A DNA stretch of 64,000 bases, from the NCBI GenBank assembly GCA_965200115.1, contig OZ241336.1, positions 4,135,831 to 4,199,830 of the forward strand, in the 5' to 3' direction. Positions within the stretch are counted from its first letter, which is position 1; each line of letters begins with the position of its first letter. Both the position numbers and the translations under genes were made by a program. This stretch comes from JAPOUP01 sp026708635 (GTDB lineage Bacteria; Pseudomonadota; Alphaproteobacteria; Rhodobacterales; Rhodobacteraceae). The notes under the pieces are model-generated. The model saw nothing but the letters and a program-made list of their open reading frames with translations. It was not told the origin of the DNA and did no database searches. Of the stretch, positions 33,236 through 40,517 are shown piece by piece.

Positions 33236-34417
33236 TCACTTGTAGACCACTTTCGCCCATTCCTCCATTAGCTCCCGCCGCCGGTCCAGAAGGTCGGAAC
33301 GGAAGTACGCGCCCTCGACTCCCTGCACGGTATGCGCGAGCGCCGCCTCCGCGACGTCGCGGGGATAGCCAGATTCCGCCGCCCAATCCCGGAGGGAAGA
33401 CCGGAAACCATGCGGAACGGCCTTCACCCCGTTTTCCCGTAGCAGTTTGGAAAGCGTGTTGTCGCTAAGGGGTTTTTTCGAGGGGGAGGCGAAACAATGC
33501 AGAGTACGCGCCTTCCACGCTTCCGCGAGCACGGCAAGCGCGGCCTTGGAGAGCGGTACGCGATGCTCTTTCCCCGCCTTCATCCGTTTCGCCGGGATGG
33601 TCCACACCGCCCCTTTCATGTCGATCTCCCGCCATGTCGCGCCCCGCGCCTCCCCGGACCTTGCCCCCGTCAGGACCACGAACTCAAACAGAAGCTTGGT
33701 GGCGTCTAGAGCGTCCGACTCGCGGATTGTCTTGACCGCCCCGGCGACTTCCTTCCAAGGCAAGGCGAGATGACTGGTTTTCGCGGCCTTGACCTTCGGC
33801 AGGGCGGCGGAAACCGCCGCCACGGGATTATCGGTCCTATGGCCCTGCGCCACGGCCCAATCGAGGATAACCCCGAGTCGCTGCTTTACGCGGCGCATGG
33901 TTTCATGCTTGGTTGACCAGTGCGGAACCAGACATGCCATGATATCGGCGCTCGTTATTTCGTCCACGGGCTTGCGCCTGAGCGGCCCGCAGTAATCCCG
34001 GAGACTGGCCCGCCACTGCCCTGCGCTCTTGCCGCCATTCCTCCAGTTCGGCTTGTGAAGCCCGATCACGGTTTCCGCCGCTTCCTCGAACGTCGGGGCG
34101 GATGACAGGACCGACGCGGGAACGGACGCGGCAAACCGCCCCCTTGTCAGCGCCCGGCGGGGATCCCTGCCCGCGTCCGCCCTCGCTTTGTTGGCGAACG
34201 CCTTGGCGCGGGCTTCCTTCACGGAAACATTCGGGAAGGCTCCCAGACCAACATTGATCGGCTTGCGCTCGAAGCGGATCCTCTGGGTCCAGAATTTCGA
34301 GATCCCGCCCTTCGCCCCCCTGCGCACCAATAGCGAAAGACCGCCCCCGCCCAAGCCCGCGCCATAGCATCCGGGCCGCTCGACTTCATGGCAGAATTTG
34401 GAGGTTAGGTTTGTCAT
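33236..34417 (-). CDS. Tyrosine recombinase / phage integrase
   Basis: 393 residues. An N-terminal arm-binding domain (about 1-95, GGGGLSLLVRRGAKGG and NVGLGAFPNVSVKEARAKA) is followed by a core-binding domain, then the catalytic domain with Arg in VVLTGARSGEARGATW, the HGFRSSLRDWA box, a His in ALAHTVQG and the nucleophilic Tyr in EGAYFRSD. It catalyses integration and excision at the tRNA-Ser site; the adjacent 14-bp att repeat supports this. Candidate arm sites flank the gene on its upstream side. Confidence 0.93.
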   Translation of the reverse strand: MTNLTSKFCHEVERPGCYGAGLGGGGLSLLVRRGAKGGISKFWTQRIRFERKPINVGLGAFPNVSVKEARAKAFANKARADAGRDPRRALTRGRFAASVPASVLSSAPTFEEAAETVIGLHKPNWRNGGKSAGQWRASLRDYCGPLRRKPVDEITSADIMACLVPHWSTKHETMRRVKQRLGVILDWAVAQGHRTDNPVAAVSAALPKVKAAKTSHLALPWKEVAGAVKTIRESDALDATKLLFEFVVLTGARSGEARGATWREIDMKGAVWTIPAKRMKAGKEHRVPLSKAALAVLAEAWKARTLHCFASPSKKPLSDNTLSKLLRENGVKAVPHGFRSSLRDWAAESGYPRDVAEAALAHTVQGVEGAYFRSDLLDRRRELMEEWAKVVYK

Positions 34418-34443
34418 GTCACGGTTTCCTTCACGTTCAGTTA

Positions 34444-34467
34444 GTTAGCACTGTTAGCACTTTTATT
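34444..34467 (+). promoter_or_regulatory. Candidate integrase arm-type sites beside int
   Basis: GTTAGCACT (34444-34452) and GTTAGCACTTTTATT (34453-34467) are directly repeated just upstream of the integrase start. They match the repeats at 24678-24706 inside attL in sequence and orientation. Confidence 0.45.
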
Positions 34468-34511
34468 CCATGATAGAGATATAACGATACAAGGCTTTAA
34501 GTTCAAGCTTC

Positions 34512-34531
34512 TTGTGCAAATAATTGCACAA
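34512..34531. promoter_or_regulatory. 20-bp near-palindrome upstream of the integrase (operator 2)
   Basis: TTGTGCAAATAATTGCACAA has arms TTGTGCAA and TTGCACAA around ATAA, and differs from operator 1 only at the centre and flanks. It is about 95 bases upstream of the integrase ATG, within the likely promoter region. Confidence 0.7.
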
Positions 34532-34591
34532 TTTATATTTTTTTAGTATAGATGAGTTCTTAGACGTTCGGCAACTATAAAGTTTGTCGGA

Positions 34592-34605
34592 CTTCGTCTC
34601 CGCCA
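34592..34605 (+). repeat. attR core, copy of the tRNA-Ser 3' end
   Basis: CTTCGTCTCCGCCA is identical to 24611-24624. The bases outside the 14-mer differ on both sides (CC versus GA before, GA versus CC after), which defines the core. Confidence 0.85.
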
Positions 34606-35038
34606 CCCAGATAAGGAAACGGGCACGCCGATTTCCGCAATGGATGGCCGTGAGTTTTTCAGCGGTCTGGACATCAATCCGATCCGCGGGCGCGTGAGGA
34701 CGGGCTACGCCGCACAAGCGCTGAATTGTTTGCCATCGTCCTGGAATTCTTCCACGGTTCGCGCTGGCCGAGATTTTCCCGGTGGCTGGACTCGGATGGG
34801 GACCGTTCCCGGGCCTTTGTCCCCTGGAACGGGGGCGAACCGGCGGTTTCGTCGGGAGCCCTGAAGAGCCGCGGACCCGGAAGCCGCGGATGGAACGGGA
34901 CTTTCACGGCAGAACATAGCTCGGCAAACAAGTCATCGCTTATGGGGGCAATTCCCCTCTAACCGACTTGTTTCTGGACGCCTCGCGGCGGCGCTGATAC
35001 CTGATTTCATCGAAGTGGCGAGGAAGGATGTCTGTAAG
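34606..35038. other. Intergenic region right of attR
   Basis: No supported gene; open frames here are short and lack family similarity. It separates the element from the Rpn-type nuclease gene and may carry its promoter. Confidence 0.4.
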
Positions 35039-36079
35039 ATGACTGAAGAAAGGTCGGCGACGCGGTCCGGAACGCCGGCCACTCCCCATGACGCGCTGTT
35101 CCGGGCCTTGCTCACGAACCCGGAGCGCGCCGGCGCCGTTCTGCGCGAACATTTGCCCGAACCGATCGCCGGACGTCTGGGCCCGGATCCACCCCGGTTG
35201 ATTGACGGCAGTTTTGTCGACGAGGCCCTGCGCGGCAGTCAGGCCGACCGCCTCTTCAAGGCCAGACTGACGGGCGGGACACCACTCCTGATCTACGCCC
35301 TTCTCGAGCATAAAAGCCGTCCCGACCCGAAGACTCCGCTCCAGATCGCCGGCTATATGATCAATATCTGGAGACGCTACGCGGATGATCATCCTGATCG
35401 CCTGAACTGGCTACCGGCCATTCTCCCTCTGGTTTTCTACCACGGAACCCGGACATGGCGCGTACCGCTGTCGCTGTTCGACATGGTCGAGGACGACAAG
35501 GATTTACGTCCGTTCAGCCGCTCCATGGCCTATATCCCGCGCGACGTTGGCAGGATGGCGCCGCGGCAGCTCGCCTCTAGCCCCGAAACCCGGGCGGTGT
35601 TCCAGGCGCTGCACATTTCGCGGCAGGGCGAGGTCGGGGCCGATCTCTTGGCCGACCTCCTGGCCCGTCTGGCTGACGGCTCCGACTTGGAATCGGCTGT
35701 TCTGAATTATATAGTCAGGGTCATGAACACACGACCGGCGGCCTTGGAGGCGGCGCTGCGCCGGGCGAAACCGGAACGATGGGAGAACCTTATGGGCACG
35801 ATTGCCGAGACATGGATCGAGCGGGGCGAGGCAAAGGGTAAGGCTGTCGGGATCGCCGAAGGCGAGGCAAGGGGTAAGGCTGTCGGGATCGCCGAGGGCG
35901 AGGCAAGGGGTAAGGCCGAAACCTTCCTACGGCTGGCGCGCCTGAGGTTCGGCGATCTGCCGGAGCCGCGCGTCGACGCCGTGCGCACGGCATCCCCGGC
36001 GCAGATCGACCGCTGGCTCGAGCCTTTGCTGAGCGCCGAAAACCTTGAGGACATCTTCCGCGTATCTCGATCGGATTAA
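35039..36079 (+). CDS. Rpn-family recombination-promoting nuclease / putative transposase
   Basis: 346 residues from the ATG at 35039 (MTEERSATRSGTPATPHDALFRAL). The N-terminal PD-(D/E)XK-type domain shows the family pattern HDALFRALL, GSFVDEALRGSQADRLFKA, LLIYALLEHKSRPD (E-x-K catalytic core) and LPLVFYHGTRTW. The C terminus carries a repetitive GEARGKAVGIAE stretch. Rpn proteins are DNA endonucleases linked to recombination and phage defence. It lies just outside the integrated element, 430 bases from attR, as part of a variable region. Confidence 0.85.
   Translation: MTEERSATRSGTPATPHDALFRALLTNPERAGAVLREHLPEPIAGRLGPDPPRLIDGSFVDEALRGSQADRLFKARLTGGTPLLIYALLEHKSRPDPKTPLQIAGYMINIWRRYADDHPDRLNWLPAILPLVFYHGTRTWRVPLSLFDMVEDDKDLRPFSRSMAYIPRDVGRMAPRQLASSPETRAVFQALHISRQGEVGADLLADLLARLADGSDLESAVLNYIVRVMNTRPAALEAALRRAKPERWENLMGTIAETWIERGEAKGKAVGIAEGEARGKAVGIAEGEARGKAETFLRLARLRFGDLPEPRVDAVRTASPAQIDRWLEPLLSAENLEDIFRVSRSD
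35825..35916 (+). repeat. 36-bp in-frame tandem repeat in the Rpn gene
   Basis: Two full units (35825-35860, 35861-35896) and a partial third encode GEA(K/R)GKAVGIAE. The units are nearly identical at DNA level, so copy number could vary by slippage without frameshifts (12 codons each). Confidence 0.85.
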
Positions 36080-36453
36080 GTCCGATCCTCCACCGTCGCC
36101 TTCAGCCCCGAGGGCATGTCGCCCGGTGTGGCGGCCACCGGTTCAATCAGCCGGTCAGCGAGTCATGGTTTTCAGGGCACATCAAGCGGATCGGATTTAC
36201 GAACACCTTCTGTTGCGCGTCGTTCCGGTTTGGAATGGGAAGTTGTTCGACATACTGCACCCGCAATTCGTGATAACCTCCACGAAGAGGAGGGCTTATC
36301 GATGACGCCTTTTTGAACGTTCTCCGGGTTTTAGCAACGAAACTGGAAAGCTATCGACTTGCGTCCGCTTTTTCGCGCTCGGACTGTGTGAGTTGCGTTG
36401 TGTATCTCCACTCACCAAACTTTTGGGGACGAATAACCTTCGCCAAGCCGACG
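36080..36453. other. Intergenic region, convergent
   Basis: Between the ends of the Rpn gene and the XRE regulator gene. Short plus-strand frames (36045-36316) are not recognisable. No clear terminator is seen. Confidence 0.4.
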
Positions 36454-36855
36454 CTATTCCTCCTTCGACCGCTCCTTGAGCCGATCAGCCGCGGCTCTGG
36501 CCAACAGCCCTTCGGCGGCCAGTTGCCTGACCACCTGAGCGCGGGTTATGCCTGAATCCTCGGCCAGTGCGTCGTACCGCTTGGTCTCGTTTTTAGACAG
36601 CGACAGAACCGCGCCATGCCAGTCCAGTTCGCCTATCTCGGCTACGGCTCCCAAGGCACCCAGCCTGTCCAGTGCCTCCAGAAGCGTGGATGCCGCGGAA
36701 CTGGTCCGACCTTCCTCTATCCGGTAGAGCGTCTCCCGACGTATGCCGACGCGGCGGGCGAACTCCGCCCGGTTGATGCCCCTCCTCTTCCGCTCCCGGG
36801 CGATCCATTTCCACAGCCATCTGACCGTCAGATTCTGTTCTTCGCTTACAGACAT
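36454..36855 (-). CDS. XRE-family transcriptional regulator
   Basis: 133 residues from the ATG at 36855 (MSVSEEQNLTVRWLWKW). The helix-turn-helix is NRAEFARRVGIRRETLYRIEEGRTSS (about residues 28-53). The C-terminal part (SKNETKRYDALAEDSGITRAQVVRQL) could be a second small DNA-binding or dimerisation unit. No partner toxin gene is visible. Immediately upstream is structured RNA candidate B (36879-37025), which would form its 5' leader. The regulated genes are unknown. Confidence 0.8.
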   Translation of the reverse strand: MSVSEEQNLTVRWLWKWIARERKRRGINRAEFARRVGIRRETLYRIEEGRTSSAASTLLEALDRLGALGAVAEIGELDWHGAVLSLSKNETKRYDALAEDSGITRAQVVRQLAAEGLLARAAADRLKERSKEE

Positions 36856-36878
36856 CGCCGTTACCCGCGTTCCAGCCC

Positions 36879-37025
36879 GAGCTGGTGCCGGGCCGTTGCA
36901 ACAACCGATGCGCAAGCATGGAGTACCCGCCTATTCGCCGGGCCCGGGTCATGACTCCCTTGCCGGTTACGTAGGCTGTTCTATTCAGCGGGCGGCCCGA
37001 CAGAGCGGGTCGCTTCGGTTGTTGC
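36879..37025 (-). ncRNA. Structured RNA candidate, copy B (leader of the XRE regulator gene)
   Basis: Minus-strand reading: GCAACAACCGA (37025-37015) pairs perfectly with TCGGTTGTTGC (36908-36898). Inside are a hairpin CCCG-CTCTGT-CGGG and a helix between CCCGC (36992-36982, in CCCGCTGAATA) and GCGGG (36935-36926, in AATAGGCGGG); GGCCCGGCACC follows. Compared with copy A the closing helix and first hairpin have different sequences but keep pairing, while the loop sequences TGAATA and AATAG are identical. It ends about 25 bases before the XRE start codon. Confidence 0.6.
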
Positions 37026-37283
37026 GGGGATCAAACTAGAGGAAAGAGCGTAGGAACGTAAAGCCCGGTAGACCGGTTTTTTCGTGAACGGCGAAAACCG
37101 TTGCACTCGTGTCACCCGTTTCGTTGCACTCGTGTCTCATTTCCGTTGCATCCCTGTCATATGTTGCAAAACTACTACATATTGATAAGAAAATAATTTT
37201 AGTACCTTAAATAGTATATATCTCCATCTAGATTCGGGTCCGCGAGGCCATGAGGCTTCGTCAAATCAAACGGAGAATCTACG
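37026..37283. promoter_or_regulatory. AT-rich promoter region of the porin operon
   Basis: After the repeat array the sequence becomes strongly AT-rich (37160-37220), with TTGATA at 37182 and several TATAT-like stretches, unlike the surrounding DNA. A strong promoter for the abundant porin is expected here. The ATG at 37284 is preceded by AAACGGAGAATCTACG. Confidence 0.45.
37075..37168. repeat. Four-fold TTGCA repeat array upstream of the porin
   Basis: TTGCACTCGTGTCA (37101), TTGCACTCGTGTCT (37124), TTGCATCCCTGTCA (37146) and TTGCAAA (37164) are spaced 23, 22 and 18 bases apart, about two helical turns. An inverted repeat (CGGTTTT/AAAACCG) lies just before them at 37075-37101. They could be operator sites for porin control, or serial transposase-binding sites from an IS21-like end. 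Confidence 0.6.
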
Positions 37284-38591
37284 ATGAAAAGAGTACTTCT
37301 CGCCACGAGCGCGCTGGGAATGAGCGCTGGCGTGGCATTCGCGCAGGACGCGATGATGGACATGGCTCCGGCCATAACCCTAAGCGGCGTCGCCGAGATG
37401 GGCGTCGCCGGTTCCAAGGACGACAGCGTACGGCTTCACACCGACGTTGACGTGACCTTCACCATGACCGGCACGACCGACGCGGGCGTGACGTTCGGCA
37501 CCGCCGTTGACCTGAGCGACATCGACAACGTCGGAAAGACCTCCACGTCGCATCCGCGCGACACCGCGAACGACGACGACGAGCACGGCGGGATCGCCAT
37601 CCACATGAGCGACCCGGACGGCTTCGGTACCCTGACGATGGGCGACACCGACGGTGCCTATGACTGGGCGATGACCGAGGTCGGCTCCGGAGGCATCCGC
37701 TCCGACTCCGAGCACGGCGCGTGGAACGGCAACAGCGGCCTTGACGGCAAGCATGACGGCCAGATCCTGCGCTGGGACCGTTCCATAGGCTCCGGCTTCA
37801 GCATGGCCGCCTCCGTCGAGCTGAGCGACGACAGCAACGACGGCCTGCCCGGAGGAACTTCCATGGACCCGATCCTCGGCCTTGGCGGCACGTTCGCCAT
37901 GCCGATGGGCGCGGGTACGGTGACGCTCGGCGGCGGCTACCAGGCCGGCAGCTTTGACCACGTCATCCGCGTTGAGGGCGACAAACTGACAACCGCGGCG
38001 AACGAAGCGCGGGTCGCCTGGGGTTCCGACGTAGCCAAGAAGGTAGGAAACGTCGGAACCGCGACCGGCGCCGCCGTTGTCAATGGACGGACGGTCACGG
38101 GATACGAGGTTGACGGAACCATCGTCGGCGGCAGCGCGTCCCTCGCTTTCGGCAACGGCCTCTCCGCCGTCGTGAACGCCTCCGTGATGGAAGCCGACGG
38201 CAGGTACCAGGCAAAGACCGGCGATCCGGTCATGACCGCCGACGTTGAGAGCACGCACCTTGGCCTCGGTCTTGGCTACACGGTGGGCGCGGTCGCGATC
38301 GGCGTCAACGTGGGAAGCAAGGTCACCGATTCTTCGGTTGACCCGGACATTTCCGAGAACGCGACGACCGACGACTATGACATGATCGAGCAAACCGTCA
38401 CGGGCGTCGGTCTCGACATAGCCTATGACCTCGGCGGCGGCGCGTCTCTCCAGTTCGGCGTCGGCAGCCACGAGACGGAATACGACTTCACCTACAGGGG
38501 TACCCGTGCGGCCCAGTCCACGGGCGTGAACACCAACGACTACTCCGTTGATTCCAGCAAGTGGTCGCTCGGCGTGAAGTTCGCGTTCTGA
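37284..38591 (+). CDS. Alphaproteobacterial outer-membrane porin
   Basis: 435 residues. A signal peptide (MKRVLLATSALGMSAGVAFA) precedes an N-terminal strand ITLSGVAEMGVAG typical of Gram-negative porins. Alternating hydrophobic/polar strands follow, and the chain ends in aromatic Phe (SLGVKFAF), the outer-membrane insertion signal. Codon use is strongly biased toward a few C-ending codons, as in highly expressed genes. It forms a general diffusion channel. A lipoprotein gene follows after 27 bases, probably in the same transcript, which ends at the hairpin at 40176-40206. Confidence 0.9.
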   Translation: MKRVLLATSALGMSAGVAFAQDAMMDMAPAITLSGVAEMGVAGSKDDSVRLHTDVDVTFTMTGTTDAGVTFGTAVDLSDIDNVGKTSTSHPRDTANDDDEHGGIAIHMSDPDGFGTLTMGDTDGAYDWAMTEVGSGGIRSDSEHGAWNGNSGLDGKHDGQILRWDRSIGSGFSMAASVELSDDSNDGLPGGTSMDPILGLGGTFAMPMGAGTVTLGGGYQAGSFDHVIRVEGDKLTTAANEARVAWGSDVAKKVGNVGTATGAAVVNGRTVTGYEVDGTIVGGSASLAFGNGLSAVVNASVMEADGRYQAKTGDPVMTADVESTHLGLGLGYTVGAVAIGVNVGSKVTDSSVDPDISENATTDDYDMIEQTVTGVGLDIAYDLGGGASLQFGVGSHETEYDFTYRGTRAAQSTGVNTNDYSVDSSKWSLGVKFAF

Positions 38592-38618
38592 TCGCTGACA
38601 GGAAAAGGAAGAAATGAT

Positions 38619-40127
38619 ATGAGAATATCGAAACTGTACCTGCCCGCCATAACGGCGGCGGGAGCGCTCGCCCTTGCCGGATGCGGCGGGGGGAGCTCAA
38701 CCACGGGGACCGGCTCCGGCGGACCGGTCACGCGAGCCATTCCGGCGGGGGAATCCTACATCGTCGGGGACATGATCTACACCTGCGGGGGAACCTCCGC
38801 CTGTCAGATCACGATCACCGGCACCGGCGTGACGCCGGGGACCGGCGTCACAGCGGGCGACGCTCCGGCTGGAGGCCTCACGAAAACGCAATGCGGCGAG
38901 GGGCGCAAGCCGAACGACGCTAAAACCTTCTGCGTGGACGATCCCGAGGACAAGACCGCCGAGGAAATGACCAAGGCGGCGAAGGATCTGATGGCGGCGC
39001 TTAGAACTGGAGCGGGTACCGACACTACTAATGCGTTGAACGCTACCGCGAGCATGCTTACCGTTGACATCGCGGGAAATGGTACGGCTCCGGCTGCGAT
39101 CCCACTCACGAAAGACTCTTCCGCGACCGTCGCCGCACTCGGTGACTGGGGGGGAAGCAAGTACGCCGGAAAGCAGGGAACCGCCGCCGCTGCGCAGTCC
39201 GCCGAGGCGGTCATCTACACGAGCCAGGGAACCGGTGAACGCATAGATTTCGCGGTTTTCGCGCAATCCAACGACGGACTCGAGGCTCTTGCTAATGGAG
39301 TTTATCCACTCGACGAGAGTAATGCTGTTCAGTACGTTGCCGGGGACGCGTTCCCGACAAGGGGAACGGAAACCTACACTACCGAAGCCGAGCGCACGTT
39401 TGACGGTACGTACAACGGCGTTTCCGGCGAATATTCCTGTCCGTCAGGCTGCACGGCGGCCTTCAGTGAAGACGGTATAACGTTGAACGGTGAGTGGACC
39501 TTCGAGCCCGTCGCAGGAGCGACCGTTCTTCAGGAAGAGGATGAATACCTGTACTTCGGCTGGTGGGTTCGCAAGAACAAGGACGGCGAGCCAACCCACG
39601 CCGCCGCGATCTATGGGGATTCTTCAAGCGACCTAGCTCCCGTCGCTGGGACTGCAATCAACGCCCCCGCGCTGATCGGCGAGGCGACCTACACGGGCGG
39701 CGCGGCGGGCAAGTACGCCGTCAGCAACCCGCTGAACGCGGCGGATGACGATCACGGCCACTTCACCGCGGCCGCCTCCCTGACGGCGAAATTCAGTGAG
39801 ACTTCATCCCTTGAAGGCACGATCGACGGGTTCCGACTCAACGACGGTACCTCCGATCCGGGCTGGACCGTAAAGCTGAACCAGACCAGCACTATCGGTG
39901 GAGATGCTAGCGACACTTGGATCGGAACGGTTTCCGGCGACGAGGGCGGAACCGAATGGCAGATCGGAACCTCAATCAAGGGTGCGGCCAGCGGTGGCTG
40001 GCAAGCGCAGATGTACGAGGACGCTGAAACCAGCAACAACACGCCAGACGGCGTCATCGGTTCGTTCCATTCGACAATAGGTTCAACGCACCGGATGCGC
40101 GGGGCCTTCGGAGCCGAACTGGACTAG
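38619..40127 (+). CDS. Large surface lipoprotein, TbpB-like beta-barrel type
   Basis: 502 residues with a lipoprotein signal (LALAGC, Cys22) and a Gly/Ser/Thr-rich tether. The C-terminal half ends IGSFHSTIGSTHRMRGAFGAELD, resembling the terminal motif of transferrin-binding-protein-like barrel domains. The central region has a Cys pair (YSCPSGCTA) and a strand-rich sequence. It is co-directional with the porin and probably co-transcribed. It may be anchored in the outer membrane and bind a ligand or protect the porin; the ligand is unknown. Confidence 0.75.
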   Translation: MRISKLYLPAITAAGALALAGCGGGSSTTGTGSGGPVTRAIPAGESYIVGDMIYTCGGTSACQITITGTGVTPGTGVTAGDAPAGGLTKTQCGEGRKPNDAKTFCVDDPEDKTAEEMTKAAKDLMAALRTGAGTDTTNALNATASMLTVDIAGNGTAPAAIPLTKDSSATVAALGDWGGSKYAGKQGTAAAAQSAEAVIYTSQGTGERIDFAVFAQSNDGLEALANGVYPLDESNAVQYVAGDAFPTRGTETYTTEAERTFDGTYNGVSGEYSCPSGCTAAFSEDGITLNGEWTFEPVAGATVLQEEDEYLYFGWWVRKNKDGEPTHAAAIYGDSSSDLAPVAGTAINAPALIGEATYTGGAAGKYAVSNPLNAADDDHGHFTAAASLTAKFSETSSLEGTIDGFRLNDGTSDPGWTVKLNQTSTIGGDASDTWIGTVSGDEGGTEWQIGTSIKGAASGGWQAQMYEDAETSNNTPDGVIGSFHSTIGSTHRMRGAFGAELD

Positions 40128-40175
40128 CCTATCCCGTTCACAGCGAACACCGCGTCCGCTCCGGCGGGCGCGTCG

Positions 40176-40206
40176 GGGGCGGTCTTCGGGCCGCCCCTTT
40201 CTCTTG
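40176..40206 (+). terminator. Rho-independent terminator after the porin-lipoprotein pair
   Basis: GGGGCGGTC and GGCCGCCCC form a nine-pair stem (one G-U) around a TTCG tetraloop, followed by TTTCTCTT. It lies about 50 bases after the lipoprotein stop codon. Confidence 0.85.
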
Positions 40207-40517
40207 GAAGTGATCAATGGACCATAAACCCGACCCTAGCCGCCAAGCGGGGTTATTGTTTGAGAGACCCATCCAAACCAAAGGGAATTAATCATATACG
40301 CAAGTGGCTCCAAAGCTCGCGGCACCCTACCCTGCCCGCTTTCGGGGCTGGCGTATCGACGAAAAGGCGGACTATGGAAAATCGCGGCCTGAGCGGCGTC
40401 CATGTGGCCATCCACGGCTCGACGGACGACTTTGGCCGGAACGGATCGCCATTGAAGCCACGGGTCGGAAACGCCAACGACAGAGCTTTTCGGGCTTCCG
40501 CAGGACCAGGGATTCGA
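40207..40517. other. Intergenic region before ychF end
   Basis: No supported gene. Short frames of about 70-170 codons on both strands show no recognisable family. Confidence 0.35.

Larger units (their letters stand above)
24611..34605. mobile_element. Tail-less capsid-encoding integrative element at tRNA-Ser (satellite-like)
   Basis: A 10-kb element delimited by 14-bp att repeats. All genes are on the minus strand: integrase, HTH protein, unknown protein, large terminase, HNH nuclease, HK97-fold capsid, P-loop protein, prohead protease, three connector/neck proteins, a small protein, portal and a secreted protein. No tape measure, tail tube, baseplate, holin, endolysin, primase or CI-like repressor is recognisable. 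This content resembles capsid-forming phage-inducible chromosomal islands, which build their own heads and borrow tails. A decayed prophage is the alternative, but the frames are intact and tightly overlapping. Confidence 0.8.

Noticed and set aside
24611..34605. Gene transfer agent cluster
   Set aside because: Known Rhodobacterales gene transfer agents lack an integrase and att repeats, contain tail genes and use a different order (terminase, portal, protease, capsid).
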